Assembly (NCBI RefSeq): GCF_003024385.1
Contig: NZ_PVZN01000003.1
Span: 274,166 to 338,165, forward strand
From: Pseudomonas sp. BBP2017
Lineage (GTDB): Bacteria; Pseudomonadota; Gammaproteobacteria; Pseudomonadales; Pseudomonadaceae
Reading direction: 5' to 3'
DNA length: 64,000 bases
The position numbers and the translations under genes were made by a program. Below the pieces are notes generated by a model. That model made no database searches, had not been told where the DNA came from, and was given only the letters and a program-made list of their open reading frames with translations. Shown one piece after another: positions 17,443-26,671 of this stretch (the first letter of the stretch is position 1; each line of letters opens with the position of its first letter).

Positions 17443-18567
17443 ATGCCCTTGTTGACCAGCCCCTTCGCCAAACTCGATCTGCTTCGCCAACCCGAGCAAG
17501 CCAATGATCCCTTGCAAGCCTTCGACGCTGCCGACGAGTACCTGCTGACACACTTGGCCGAACAGACGCCAGATCCCGCCACCCGCGTGCTGGTTCTCAA
17601 TGACAGCTTCGGGGCCTTGGCCATCAGCCTGAGCCGCCACCTGCCGGTCACCAGCAGTGGCGACTCGCACCTGGCCCGCCTGGCGCTGGAGAAAAACCTG
17701 GTGCGCAATGGCCAGGCTTTCGACGCACTGCCGTTCATTGCGGCCAGCGCCAACTGGCAAGGCCCGTTCGACCGGGTGCTGGTGCGCGTGCCGAAAACCC
17801 TGGCCCTGCTCGAAGAGCAACTGATCCGCTTGCAGGCTCATCTGGCACCCGGTGCCCAGGTAATTGCCGGAGCGATGATCAAACACCTGCCACGCGCTGC
17901 CGGTGATCTGCTGGAAAAATACATCGGCCCGGTACAGGCATCGCTGGCGCAGAAAAAAGCCCGCCTGCTGATTGCCACGGTGCAGGACAAAGGCGCATTC
18001 ACCTCCCCCTACCCAACGCGCTACCAACTGGATGCGCCACGCCTGGAACTGCTCAACCATGCCAACGTGTTCTGCCGCGAAGGCCTGGACATCGGCACCC
18101 GCGCGTTCCTGCCGCACTTGCCTGACGACCTCGGGTCAGCCCGGGTCGCCGATCTGGGTTGTGGCAATGGCGTGTTGGCGATCGTCAGCGCTTTGAGCAA
18201 CCCGCAAGCCCACTACACCCTGGTCGACGAGTCCTACATGGCCACCCAGTCGGCGCTGGAAAACTGGCAGGCGGCGTTGGGGGAGCGTGAAGTCAGCGTA
18301 CGCGCCGACGATGGCCTGGCTGGCCAGCCGGCCCAGTCTCTGGACGTCGTGCTGTGCAACCCGCCCTTCCACCAACAGCAAGTGGTCGGCGACTTCCTCG
18401 CCTGGCGCATGTTCCAGCAGGCCCGCGAAGCGCTGGTGGTCGGTGGCGCGCTGTATATCGTCGGCAACCGGCACCTGGGCTACCACAGCAAGCTGGCGCG
18501 CTTGTTCCGTGGCGTTGAGCAGGTGGCGGCGACGCCTAAGTTCGTGGTGCTCAAAGCGCGTAAATGA
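17443..18567 (+). CDS. rlmG: 23S rRNA (guanine-1835-N2) methyltransferase RlmG
   Basis: 374 residues in two methyltransferase-fold halves. The N-terminal half is degenerate. The C-terminal half carries the SAM site VADLGCGNGVLAIV and the catalytic NPPF motif in CNPPFHQQ, typical of RlmC/RlmG/RsmC N2-guanine enzymes. It modifies G1835 of 23S rRNA. Length and the start MPLLTSPFAKLDLLRQP fit the family. It is downstream of ppoR on the same strand with an 87-base gap. Confidence 0.9.
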   Translation: MPLLTSPFAKLDLLRQPEQANDPLQAFDAADEYLLTHLAEQTPDPATRVLVLNDSFGALAISLSRHLPVTSSGDSHLARLALEKNLVRNGQAFDALPFIAASANWQGPFDRVLVRVPKTLALLEEQLIRLQAHLAPGAQVIAGAMIKHLPRAAGDLLEKYIGPVQASLAQKKARLLIATVQDKGAFTSPYPTRYQLDAPRLELLNHANVFCREGLDIGTRAFLPHLPDDLGSARVADLGCGNGVLAIVSALSNPQAHYTLVDESYMATQSALENWQAALGEREVSVRADDGLAGQPAQSLDVVLCNPPFHQQQVVGDFLAWRMFQQAREALVVGGALYIVGNRHLGYHSKLARLFRGVEQVAATPKFVVLKARK

Positions 18568-18577
18568 TGCAGTAGTC

Positions 18578-18613
18578 AAAAAAAACCCTCCGCAGCTCAC
18601 ACTGCGAAGGGTG
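18578..18613 (-). terminator. Terminator of the cio operon
   Basis: On the minus strand ACCCTTCGCAG pairs with CTGCGGAGGGT (one bulge) and is followed by eight T. It lies about 35 bases past the DUF2474 stop. It may also end rlmG from the other side, though without a T run on that strand. Confidence 0.8.
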
Positions 18614-18648
18614 GTAAATCCGCCGCAAGGCGGGATGGGAAATGCGCT

Positions 18649-18804
18649 TTAGTGGGTGCTTAAACCGGCTGCTGCCATAAACATGCGCATCAACCAGGCA
18701 ACGATCCCCAGGGCCACCACGCTGCCGGCCCAGATCACCACCAGCCAGCCCAGCCGTTGCCAGAGCGGCTTTTTCTCTTCATCGAAGGTGTGTTTGCCAG
18801 TCAT
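18649..18804 (-). CDS. DUF2474 family single-helix protein, probable CydX-like subunit of the oxidase
   Basis: A 51-codon gene starts MTGKHTFDEEKKPLWQRLGW and ends AAAGLSTH. It has one hydrophobic helix (about residues 20-40, LVVIWAGSVVALGIVAWLM) behind a charged N-terminus. It begins 12 bases after cioB on the same strand and precedes the operon terminator, the place where bd-type oxidase operons carry CydX-like small subunits. DUF2474 proteins are known from this context; the stabilising role is inferred. Confidence 0.85.
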   Translation of the reverse strand: MTGKHTFDEEKKPLWQRLGWLVVIWAGSVVALGIVAWLMRMFMAAAGLSTH

Positions 18805-18816
18805 CGCCAGGCCCTC

Positions 18817-19824
18817 CTAGTGGTAGCCATCCTCGTGGGTCACCTTGCCGCGGAACACGTAGTAGCTCCAGAAGGTGTAGCCGAGGATGAACGGAATGAT
18901 GAACAGCGCCCCCACCAGCATGAAGCCCTGACTCTGCGGTGGTGCGGCAGCGGCCCAGATCGAAACCGACGGTGGAATGATGTTCGGCCACAAGCTGATG
19001 CCAAGGCCACTGTAGCCAAGAAAGATCAACGCCAGGGTCAGCAGGAACGGGGTGTAGTGAGCATTGCGTGCCACTGCCTTAAGCAAACCGTACAGGGTCA
19101 CCAGCACCAGGATCGGCACCGGCAGGAACCAGAACAGGTTAGGCAGGGTGAACCAGCGCGAAGCGATCTCCGGGTGCGCCAGCGGTGTCCAGATACTGAC
19201 GATACCGGTCACAGCCAGCAGTACCAGGGCCAAAGGACGCGCCAGGTCATGCATCTGCAGCTGCAGCTTGCCTTCGGTTTTCATGATCAGCCAGGTGCAG
19301 CCGAGCAAGGCGTAGGCAACGATCAACCCCAGCCCACAGAACAGACTGAACGGGTTCAGCCAGTCAAAGGCGCCGCCGGCATAGCTACGGTCGACCACCT
19401 TGAAGCCTTCGATGAAGGCGCCCAGGGCCACGCCCTGGAAGAAGGTCGCGGCCAGCGAACCGCCGATAAACGCCTTGTCCCAGAGGTGACGCTTTTCGGC
19501 GGTTGCCTTGAAGCGGAACTCGAACGCCACACCGCGGAAGATCAAGCCGACCAGCATCAGCATCAATGGCAGGTAAAGTGCCGACAGCACCACGGCGTAG
19601 GCCAGCGGAAAGGCGCCGAACAGCGCCGCACCGCCGAGTACCAACCAGGTTTCGTTACCGTCCCAGACCGGCGCGACGGTGTTCATCATCACGTCACGGT
19701 CCTGCTCGCCTTTGACGAAGGGGAAGAGAATGCCAATCCCCAGGTCGAAACCATCCATGACCACGTACATCATGATGCCGAAGATAATGATCACGGCCCA
19801 GATCAGTGGAAGATCAATACCCAT
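18817..19824 (-). CDS. cioB: Cyanide-insensitive (bd-type) ubiquinol oxidase subunit II
   Basis: 335 residues with about eight membrane helices. Family blocks are IFGIMMYVVMDGFDLGIG, MMNTVAPVWDGNETWLV and the C-terminal TFWSYYVFRGKV. Subunit II pairs with CioA to form a haem b/d quinol oxidase that reduces oxygen without proton pumping and tolerates cyanide. It starts three bases after the cioA stop, so the two are translationally linked. Confidence 0.93.
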   Translation of the reverse strand: MGIDLPLIWAVIIIFGIMMYVVMDGFDLGIGILFPFVKGEQDRDVMMNTVAPVWDGNETWLVLGGAALFGAFPLAYAVVLSALYLPLMLMLVGLIFRGVAFEFRFKATAEKRHLWDKAFIGGSLAATFFQGVALGAFIEGFKVVDRSYAGGAFDWLNPFSLFCGLGLIVAYALLGCTWLIMKTEGKLQLQMHDLARPLALVLLAVTGIVSIWTPLAHPEIASRWFTLPNLFWFLPVPILVLVTLYGLLKAVARNAHYTPFLLTLALIFLGYSGLGISLWPNIIPPSVSIWAAAAPPQSQGFMLVGALFIIPFILGYTFWSYYVFRGKVTHEDGYH

Positions 19825-19827
19825 GAC

Positions 19828-21267
19828 TCAGTTCCCCTTGTTCAGGCTGGTGTGCTCGCGATCATCGTGATCGTCATCGGCAGCCGACAACGGTCGTGCT
19901 GGCGTACGCTTCTGGCCAGGCCCGCCAGTGATAGGCTCCTCACCTTCGCCGGCTTTCGGCCCCTTGCGCACCAGACGCATCATGTAGCCAAGCCCCGCAC
20001 CGAACAGGGCGAAATAGACCACCACGAACATCACCAGCGTCACGCCCAGCTGGGTGTAGCTGTGGTTCGAGACACCGTCGGCAGTACGCATCACGCCATA
20101 GACCACCCAGGGCTGACGACCGACCTCGGTAGTGAACCAGCCGGCGAGGATCGCGATCAGGCCGGACGGGCCCATCCACAAGGTCAGGTAGAGGAACGGT
20201 CGCGAACTGTAGATTTTGTCGCGCTTGCGCAGCCACAGGCTCCATAGGCCGACGAAGATCATCAGCATGCCCAGACCCACCATGATGCGGAACGACCAGA
20301 ACACCACGGTGGAGTTAGGCCGATCTTCCTTCGGAAACTCCTTCATCGCCGGTACTTGCTTGTCCAGGCTGTGGGTCAGGATCAGGCTGCCCAGGGCCGG
20401 GATTTCCAGTTTGAAGCGGGTGGTCTCGGCGTCCATGTCGGGGATGCCGAAGAGAATCAGCGGGGTCGGCTCGTCACCGACATTCTCCCAGTGCCCCTCG
20501 ATTGCCGCGATCTTCACCGGCTGGTGCTTGAGGGTATTCAGACCATGGAAGTCACCGATCATCGCCTGAATCGGCGCCACGATCAGGGCCATCCACATCG
20601 CCATCGACAGCATTTTGCGGATGGCCGGATTGTCACGCCCACGCAGTAGGTGCCAGGCCGCCGAAGCGCCCACGAAGAACGCCGTGGCAACGAACGCCGC
20701 GGTGGCCATGTGCAGCAGGCGATAAGGGAACGACGGGTTGAAGATCACCGCGAACCAGTCCACCGGGACCACTACACCATTGACGATTTCGTAACCCTGC
20801 GGGGTCTGCATCCAGCTGTTGGAGGCAAGAATCCAGAACGTGGAAATGATCGTACCGATGGCCACCATGACGGTGGCAAAGAAGTGCAGGCCACGACCGA
20901 CACGGTTCCAGCCAAACAGCATGACGCCGAGGAAACCGGCCTCAAGGAAGAAGGCGGTAAGCACTTCATAAGTCAGAAGCGGGCCGGTGATCGAGCCGGC
21001 AAAGTCTGAGAACTTGCTCCAGTTGGTGCCGAATTGATACGCCATGACCAGACCGGAGACCACACCCATGCCGAAGTTGACGGCGAAGATTTTCGACCAG
21101 AAGTGGTAAAGGTCACGGTACACACTGTTGTTGGTTTTGAGCCACAAGCCTTCGAGCACCGCCAGGTAACTCGCCAGACCAATGGTGATGGCCGGAAACA
21201 GGATGTGAAAAGACACGGTAAACGCGAACTGAATTCGGGCGAGATCAAGGGCCTCTAATCCGAACAT
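19828..21267 (-). CDS. cioA: Cyanide-insensitive (bd-type) ubiquinol oxidase subunit I
   Basis: 479 residues. The haem ligand region near the N-terminus (RIQFAFTVSFHILFP), the GRQPW motif (TTEVGRQPWVVYG) and the short Q-loop place it in the CIO branch, not the long-loop cydA type. It oxidises ubiquinol at the periplasmic face. The start at 21267 (MFGLEALDLARIQ) is the family N-terminus; 72 upstream open codons show no similarity. The C-terminal tail is hydrophilic (DDDHDDREHTS). An Anr-type box lies about 150 bases upstream. Confidence 0.93.
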   Translation of the reverse strand: MFGLEALDLARIQFAFTVSFHILFPAITIGLASYLAVLEGLWLKTNNSVYRDLYHFWSKIFAVNFGMGVVSGLVMAYQFGTNWSKFSDFAGSITGPLLTYEVLTAFFLEAGFLGVMLFGWNRVGRGLHFFATVMVAIGTIISTFWILASNSWMQTPQGYEIVNGVVVPVDWFAVIFNPSFPYRLLHMATAAFVATAFFVGASAAWHLLRGRDNPAIRKMLSMAMWMALIVAPIQAMIGDFHGLNTLKHQPVKIAAIEGHWENVGDEPTPLILFGIPDMDAETTRFKLEIPALGSLILTHSLDKQVPAMKEFPKEDRPNSTVVFWSFRIMVGLGMLMIFVGLWSLWLRKRDKIYSSRPFLYLTLWMGPSGLIAILAGWFTTEVGRQPWVVYGVMRTADGVSNHSYTQLGVTLVMFVVVYFALFGAGLGYMMRLVRKGPKAGEGEEPITGGPGQKRTPARPLSAADDDHDDREHTSLNKGN

Positions 21268-21418
21268 AGTGCTTCCTCTGTCAGGTAATCCGGCGTCAGG
21301 CGATAGGCCTTGGCGCCAACTGCCCCCACGGTAGTCGGGTGTGGCTCGTTGGAATTGTTCTGGAAACTTCACAACGCAGGGAGTTCGGCCGTCTGGCCCA
21401 CCGTTGCAAATGAAACTA

Positions 21419-21432
21419 TTGATCCAGATCAA
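21419..21432. promoter_or_regulatory. Anr/FNR box upstream of cioA
   Basis: TTGATCCAGATCAA matches the Anr/FNR consensus TTGAT-N4-ATCAA perfectly. It lies 152 bases before the cioA start, in a 408-base gap (21268-21675) in which I see no gene or other structure. In P. aeruginosa Anr represses the cio operon at low oxygen; the same is inferred here. Confidence 0.75.
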
Positions 21433-21675
21433 CGGCTGCGTGAAAGGATAGCCCTGAAAGGCCCGCGCAGTTGTGTGGTTCATTGCCGCAGATCAGATGT
21501 GCACTGTTTGGCGCGCCCCAAAAAAGTGCACAAAACAGCGTAATGCTCGGCCTCCCTGTAGCTCGCCGTTACAAACTCATGACAATCTGCACCGCTGTTT
21601 ACCTCGCCGATGCTCTGTTTCGACGATGTCAGCCCATCCACCGCTTTTTTGCGCCCCCCCTCCCTCGCTTTATTG

Positions 21676-22224
21676 TCACACCCGCAACGGCCCTGCCACC
21701 CGATTACGAACCGCCTTGCCCGCCACCTGCTCCACCAACGTCAATGCAAACGCCAGCGCCGCGCCAGAACTCTGGGCGGTAACGCAGTTGCCATCCACCA
21801 CCACCGGCTGGTCAACGAAACTGCACCCGGATAGCCGCGGACTGACATCCGGGTGACAGGTCATGCGCCGCTGACGCAACACTCCGAAAGCCTGCAATGC
21901 CAAGGGCCCGTCGGCAATCGCAGCAAAAAACTTCCCGGCTTTGGCTTGATCCTTTACCCGCTGTGTCAGCGGTTGGTGCACCGCCATGTGCTGCACCCCT
22001 TTCTCGCCCCCCGGCAACACGATCAGGTCGAATGGCTGGGCGAGCAGATCCACCAACATGCCGTCGGCGGTCAAGCGAGTGCCACGGGCACAGGTAAGCA
22101 TGCGTCGACCTTCGATGCTGGCCACTACCACTTCCACTTCGGCGCGGCGCAACACGTCGATCAGGGTCACGCTCTGCAGGTCATCCACGCCTTCAGCAAC
22201 TACGATCAGGGCTCTGTGGGTCAT
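21676..22224 (-). CDS. DJ-1/PfpI family protein lacking the catalytic cysteine
   Basis: 182 residues that align along their whole length with DJ-1/YajL proteins: RALIVVAEGVDDLQSV at the start, DLIVLPGG, TCHPDVSP and ALTLVEQVAGK. DJ-1 proteins act as glyoxalase, deglycase or oxidative-stress sensors through a Cys-Glu pair. Here the nucleophile elbow AAICAGP reads AAIADGP, so the Cys is A104, and the partner Glu is Q17; the His (TCHP) remains. It is probably a non-catalytic member. The ATG at 22224 has GGAG 7 bases upstream. The GNAT gene lies 39 bases upstream on the same strand. Confidence 0.85.
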   Translation of the reverse strand: MTHRALIVVAEGVDDLQSVTLIDVLRRAEVEVVVASIEGRRMLTCARGTRLTADGMLVDLLAQPFDLIVLPGGEKGVQHMAVHQPLTQRVKDQAKAGKFFAAIADGPLALQAFGVLRQRRMTCHPDVSPRLSGCSFVDQPVVVDGNCVTAQSSGAALAFALTLVEQVAGKAVRNRVAGPLRV

Positions 22225-22263
22225 CACTGCACTCCGTCAAAGGTATGGATAAAGCGTAGTCGC

Positions 22264-22815
22264 TTACAGCATGAGGGTCAGTTGGCACTCGTAACCCTTG
22301 CGGGCGCGGTAGCCATCACCGCTGTCAATCCAGCCAGTACCTCGGTACAACGCCAGAGCGGCGTGATTGTCCGGTTCCACCGACAATTGCAGGCGACGAA
22401 CATCCGGCCAGCAGGCGCGAACCAGATCGGGTAATGCCTGCATACAAAATCGTCCCAACCCGTGCCCCTGTAGGCATCGATCCACCTGCAAGGCATTGAT
22501 CGTGGCCGCATCGGTCGCGGCCCAGGATGGTAGGAACGCCCCGCGCTGGAGCAACAGAAAGGCCCTTGGCTTGGCATCGAGCAATAGCACCACGCCGCGC
22601 ATGTCATCGCTTTCAGTACTCAGCAGGATGTACAGCGCACTGGCCATATCGCCGCAATAGCGCTGTTGCTCGGGGTGCACCTGGATATCGACGAGTTGGT
22701 CGCGCTGGACTTGGCTCAGGGCGCGGTAATCAATCAGTTGCACAGCTGGCTCGCATGAAGGTGATGTGGGGGAATCGGCGCAGAAACTGCAGATATCTGC
22801 AGTGTATCGCGACAT
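22264..22815 (-). CDS. GNAT-family N-acetyltransferase
   Basis: 183 residues in the GNAT fold. The acetyl-CoA loop is QVDRCLQGHGLGRFCMQAL (R/Q-x-x-G-x-G/A), followed by LQLSVEPDNHAALALYRGTGW, the typical beta-5/alpha-4 region. The substrate is unknown. The start is uncertain: ATG at 22815 has no clear ribosome site, and a GTG at 22743 (VQLIDYRAL) is an alternative that would remove 24 Cys- and Ser-rich residues. It probably forms a two-gene unit with the DJ-1-like gene. Confidence 0.75.
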   Translation of the reverse strand: MSRYTADICSFCADSPTSPSCEPAVQLIDYRALSQVQRDQLVDIQVHPEQQRYCGDMASALYILLSTESDDMRGVVLLLDAKPRAFLLLQRGAFLPSWAATDAATINALQVDRCLQGHGLGRFCMQALPDLVRACWPDVRRLQLSVEPDNHAALALYRGTGWIDSGDGYRARKGYECQLTLML

Positions 22816-22958
22816 TAATTACTGCCAGCCAAGCATGCTGGTATGATGCGCGGCTTTTTTCCGACCCAATCAAGTTCCACACGCCGTCCGGTACGGTCTG
22901 TGCTTTGCTGATGGGGTCGATACATTCACGGCGCCGGGGTGCGCCACGGGGAGCAGGC

Positions 22959-24254
22959 ATGCTGGAAAGGCTGTTTCAACTAAAAGCACACGACACCAAT
23001 GTCCGCACCGAAATTCTCGCGGGCGTGACCACCTTCCTGGCCATGGCCTATATCCTGTTCGTCAACCCGAGCATTCTCGGCGAAACTGGTATGGACAAGG
23101 GCGCGCTGTTCGTTGCCACCTGTCTGGCCGCTGCCATCGGCTCGACCACCATGGGCCTGATCGCCAACTACCCGATCGCCCTGGCGCCGGGTATGGGCCT
23201 GAACGCCTTCTTCACCTACACCGTGGTCCTACACATGGGCCACACCTGGCAGGTAGCGCTGGGTGCGGTGTTCATCTCGGCGGTGTGTTTCTTCCTGCTG
23301 TCGATCTTTCGTATCCGTGAGTGGATCGTCAACAGCATTCCGCTGCCACTGCGTTCGGCCATTGCTGCCGGTATCGGCCTGTTCCTGGCGCTGATCGCCC
23401 TGCACAACGCCGGTATCGTCGTCGACAATCAGGCGACCCTGGTGGGCCTGGGTGACCTCAAGCAACCGGCGCCGATCCTCGCCACCCTGGGTTTCTTGCT
23501 GATTGTCGCCCTGGAAGCGCTGAAGGTTCGTGGTGCGGTACTGATCGGCATCCTGGCGGTGACCGTGGCCTCGATCGCCCTGGGCGTCACCCCATTCGAC
23601 GGCGTGGTTTCGATGCCGCCTTCGCTGGCCCCGACCTTCCTGCAACTGGACATCAAGGGTGCCCTGGATATCGGTCTGATCAGTGTGATCTTTGCCTTCC
23701 TGTTCGTTGACCTGTTCGACAACTCCGGCACCCTGATCGGCGTCGCCAAACGTGCCGGCCTGATGCGCAAGGACGGTCACATGCCGAAGATGGGCCGCGC
23801 CCTGATCGCTGACAGTACTGCGGCCATGGCCGGTTCGCTGCTGGGCACCTCGACCACCACCAGCTACATCGAATCGGCTGCTGGCGTGAGTGCTGGCGGA
23901 CGCACCGGCCTGACTGCCATCGTCGTCGCCATCCTGTTCCTGCTGGCACTGTTCTTCGCACCGCTGGCCGGTAGCGTCCCGGCCTTCGCCACTGCACCTG
24001 CGCTGTTGTTCGTCGCCGTTTTGATGGCTTCGGGCCTGGCTGAAATAAACTGGGACGACATTACCGAAGCTGCGCCTGTGGTGGTCACCGCCCTGGCCAT
24101 GCCGCTGACCTACTCGATCGCCAACGGTATCGCCTTCGGTTTCATTACCTGGACCGCGATCAAGCTGCTCTCCGGCCGTGGCCGTGATCTGAACTCGGCG
24201 CTGGTGATCCTCTCGATCCTGTTCGTCATCAAACTGGGCTGGTTCAACGCATGA
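22959..24254 (+). CDS. AzgA/PbuG-type adenine-guanine-hypoxanthine permease
   Basis: 431 residues and about 12-13 helices. The N-terminus [53 protein letters not shown] and [21 protein letters not shown] are the hallmark blocks of the AzgA-like NCS2 subfamily, which takes up purines with protons. The start at 22959 has GGGGAG 5-6 bases upstream; the longer open frame upstream overlaps the divergent GNAT gene and is not coding. Its stop overlaps the trmA start (ATGA), so the two are co-transcribed. The 143-base upstream gap shows no purine riboswitch. Confidence 0.92.
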   Translation: MLERLFQLKAHDTNVRTEILAGVTTFLAMAYILFVNPSILGETGMDKGALFVATCLAAAIGSTTMGLIANYPIALAPGMGLNAFFTYTVVLHMGHTWQVALGAVFISAVCFFLLSIFRIREWIVNSIPLPLRSAIAAGIGLFLALIALHNAGIVVDNQATLVGLGDLKQPAPILATLGFLLIVALEALKVRGAVLIGILAVTVASIALGVTPFDGVVSMPPSLAPTFLQLDIKGALDIGLISVIFAFLFVDLFDNSGTLIGVAKRAGLMRKDGHMPKMGRALIADSTAAMAGSLLGTSTTTSYIESAAGVSAGGRTGLTAIVVAILFLLALFFAPLAGSVPAFATAPALLFVAVLMASGLAEINWDDITEAAPVVVTALAMPLTYSIANGIAFGFITWTAIKLLSGRGRDLNSALVILSILFVIKLGWFNA

Positions 24255-25336
24255 GTGCTGTCTTCGACCCTTCGACCTACACCCGGCAGCTCGACGCCAA
24301 GGCCGCGCGCCTGCGCGAGCTGCTGGCGCCTTTCGATGCCCCGGAACCTGCGGTATTCGACTCACCACGCGAGCACTATCGCCTGCGCGCCGAGTTCCGC
24401 CTGTGGCGCGAGAACGAACAACGCTTCTATGCGATGTTCGCTCCGGGCGAGAAGCACACGCCGATCCTGATCGAAGACTTCCCGATCGCCAGCCTGCGCA
24501 TCAATGAACTGATGCCGCAGCTCAAGGCCGCCTGGCAGGCCAGTTCGGCGCTGAGCGTCAAGCTGTTCCAGGTCGAGTTCCTCACCACCCTGGCCGGCGA
24601 CGCGATGATCACCCTGTGCTACCACCGTCCCCTGGACGAGCACTGGGAGGCCGCCGCACAGCAGCTGGCCAAAGACCTGAATGTCAGCATCATCGGCCGT
24701 TCCAAGGGCAAACGTGTGGTGATCGGTCGCGATTATGCGGTTGAAGAACTGCAGATCGCCGGACGCAACTTCCGCTATCGCCAACCGGAAGGCGCCTTCA
24801 CCCAGCCAAACGGCGCGGTGAACCAGAAGATGCTCAACTGGGCCTACGAGGCCCTCGGCGAGCGCCAGGACGACCTGCTCGAGCTGTACTGCGGCAACGG
24901 CAACTTCACCCTGCCGCTGGCGACCCGGGTGCGCAAGGTGCTGGCCACCGAGATCAGCAAGACCTCGGTCAACGCCGCTCTGCACAACCTCGACGACAAT
25001 GCGCTGGATAACGTGCGCCTGGTGCGGTTGTCCGCCGAAGAGCTGACCGAGGCGCTTAATGAAGTTCGCCCGTTCCGCCGTCTGGAAGGCATCGACCTGA
25101 AGAGCTACCAGTTCGCCAGCGTGTTCGTCGACCCGCCGCGTGCCGGCATGGACCCGGACACCTGCGAGCTGACCCGGCGCTTCGATAACATCCTGTACAT
25201 CTCCTGCAACCCGGAAACCCTGGCGGCGAACATCGCTCAGTTGCACGACACACACCGCATCGAGCGCTGTGCGTTGTTTGACCAGTTTCCGTATACCCAT
25301 CATATGGAGAGTGGGGTGTTGCTGGTTCGCCGTTGA
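24251..25336 (+). CDS. trmA: tRNA (uracil-54-C5)-methyltransferase
   Basis: 361 residues, close to E. coli TrmA (366). The SAM motif is [16 protein letters not shown]. The catalytic cysteine lies in [15 protein letters not shown] and the [13 protein letters not shown] block is intact. It makes ribothymidine at position 54 of the T-loop in tRNA. It overlaps the purine permease by four bases. Its stop is followed at once by a 40-base perfect palindrome. Confidence 0.95.
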   Translation: MSAVFDPSTYTRQLDAKAARLRELLAPFDAPEPAVFDSPREHYRLRAEFRLWRENEQRFYAMFAPGEKHTPILIEDFPIASLRINELMPQLKAAWQASSALSVKLFQVEFLTTLAGDAMITLCYHRPLDEHWEAAAQQLAKDLNVSIIGRSKGKRVVIGRDYAVEELQIAGRNFRYRQPEGAFTQPNGAVNQKMLNWAYEALGERQDDLLELYCGNGNFTLPLATRVRKVLATEISKTSVNAALHNLDDNALDNVRLVRLSAEELTEALNEVRPFRRLEGIDLKSYQFASVFVDPPRAGMDPDTCELTRRFDNILYISCNPETLAANIAQLHDTHRIERCALFDQFPYTHHMESGVLLVRR

Positions 25337-25343
25337 GTCGTTG

Positions 25344-25383
25344 GTGTACGGGATCGCAGGGCTAGCCCTGCGATCCCGTACAC
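25344..25383. repeat. 40-base perfect palindrome between convergent genes
   Basis: GTGTACGGGATCGCAGGGCT is followed directly by its exact reverse complement, with no loop. It begins 8 bases after the trmA stop, and the last codons and TAG stop of the convergent phosphodiesterase gene lie inside it. It may end both transcripts although there is no T run. The centre resembles a REP core. Confidence 0.85.
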
Positions 25384-26534
25384 ATCAACAACGGCACCCG
25401 CTGATCCTCATCCGTCAACGCCCCATGGTGCCCGCGCCACTGGCTGGCGTGCGTCTCCACCTCACTGCGAATGATCCCGCCCGCGCCAGTCGGCACCACG
25501 ATCAGGTCGCCAATCCGCGCCTCGGCCTGGCTGAGCAACACATCGCCGAACAAGCCTGCGGCAATGGCCTGGGCCTTGGACAACACCCGGTACTGCTCGC
25601 CCAGATGATTCTGCCAACGCTGGTGCACACGGTCCTGATGGGTCGGGACATACAGATAGCGCGCACGGATGTCACCTGCGATAGCGTGCACGCCCTCCTG
25701 CAACACCGGATCGAGGTCGAAGTCACGCACCTGTTCGTTGTCCAGCGCCAGCATGCCGTGGTCGGCGATGATCACCATTTGCACCCGCTCCGGTAACTTG
25801 CGGGCGATGGCCTGAGCCAGCCGGTCAGCAATTTCCAGTTGCTTGATCCAGGCCTCAGAGCCCGGACCGAACAAGTGCCCGGCAAAATCCAGATCGCCGA
25901 AATAGGCAAAACAGAAAGCGGGTTCGTCAGTCGCCAGCGCTGTATTGATCAGTTCCGGATAGGCGTCATAGGCCGGGGCCGGGAGTATCCGTGCAGCCTT
26001 GTAGATCGCCTGGCTGAACGCCGAGTTGGCATAGCGGCCGAGCATGACCGTGCTGATGGCAATGCCCTGCGTGCTGGCTAGGCTCCAGGCATCGGGCGGC
26101 ACGATGAACGATTCCGGCGCTGGTGCCACACCTGGCTGTGCTCGGGCTTGCAGCGCAGCAGTGGTCCACGACAACGGCGACAACTCGGTCTGCTGATCCA
26201 GGGCAAAGCTGCAGCCGACAATGCCATGGGCGCCGCAACCAAGCCCCGAGGTCACCGAGGCCAGGCTCGTGGCGGTGGTCGCCGGAAAACCCACGCGAAA
26301 GTGCGAATCCGCCTGCATCAAAGAAGCCAGGAACGGCGCGTGCCGGGCATGTGCCTGTAGCAGGTTCCAGCCCAGGCCGTCGATCAATAGCAGGCAGGTC
26401 GCCTGCGAGCGATTCAGCCGGAAGCTGTTGCGAAAGCCCTGACCACCGAGGGCAGCGAAGATCGACTGGGTCAGGTTGGCCAGCCCCGGCCAGGTTTCAC
26501 CCAGTGACTGCAAGTCGTTGAACGGCGTTGCCAT
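25362..26534 (-). CDS. Alkaline-phosphatase-superfamily nucleotide pyrophosphatase/phosphodiesterase
   Basis: 390 residues. Motifs of the type I phosphodiesterase/nucleotide pyrophosphatase family are present: metal Asp in CLLLIDGLGW, the nucleophile Thr region (ATTATSLASVTSGLGCGAHGI), FGDLDFAGHLFGPGS with Asp/His ligands, and VIIADHGM. There is no signal peptide, so it is cytoplasmic; the substrate is unknown. The ATG at 26534 has GGAGGGAG upstream. The C-terminus MCTGSQG is encoded by the 40-base palindrome. Confidence 0.85.
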   Translation of the reverse strand: MATPFNDLQSLGETWPGLANLTQSIFAALGGQGFRNSFRLNRSQATCLLLIDGLGWNLLQAHARHAPFLASLMQADSHFRVGFPATTATSLASVTSGLGCGAHGIVGCSFALDQQTELSPLSWTTAALQARAQPGVAPAPESFIVPPDAWSLASTQGIAISTVMLGRYANSAFSQAIYKAARILPAPAYDAYPELINTALATDEPAFCFAYFGDLDFAGHLFGPGSEAWIKQLEIADRLAQAIARKLPERVQMVIIADHGMLALDNEQVRDFDLDPVLQEGVHAIAGDIRARYLYVPTHQDRVHQRWQNHLGEQYRVLSKAQAIAAGLFGDVLLSQAEARIGDLIVVPTGAGGIIRSEVETHASQWRGHHGALTDEDQRVPLLMCTGSQG

Positions 26535-26632
26535 GTCTCCCTCCGTGGTCAGGTGCCAATCAACAGGTTTAGCACAGGCTGTGCGATCAGCGCACAGAAA
26601 AACGCCCTCGACCGCGTTCATCGATTGACCAA

Positions 26633-26650
26633 ATTAACCAAACGGTACAT
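26633..26650. promoter_or_regulatory. Weak PcaQ-like LysR site upstream of the quinate/shikimate dehydrogenase
   Basis: ATTAACCAAACGGTACAT resembles the pcaH-proximal site ATAACC-N4-GGTTAT (matches at TAACCAAA and GGT) but the right half is imperfect. It lies 45 bases before the ATG. Confidence 0.3.
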
Positions 26651-26671
26651 TTTCAGCAAAAGCCTCTTCCC

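Noticed and set aside
22816..22958. Possible purine riboswitch before the AzgA-type permease
   Set aside because: The gap is only 143 bases and I see no conserved purine-aptamer junction sequences or pairing pattern.
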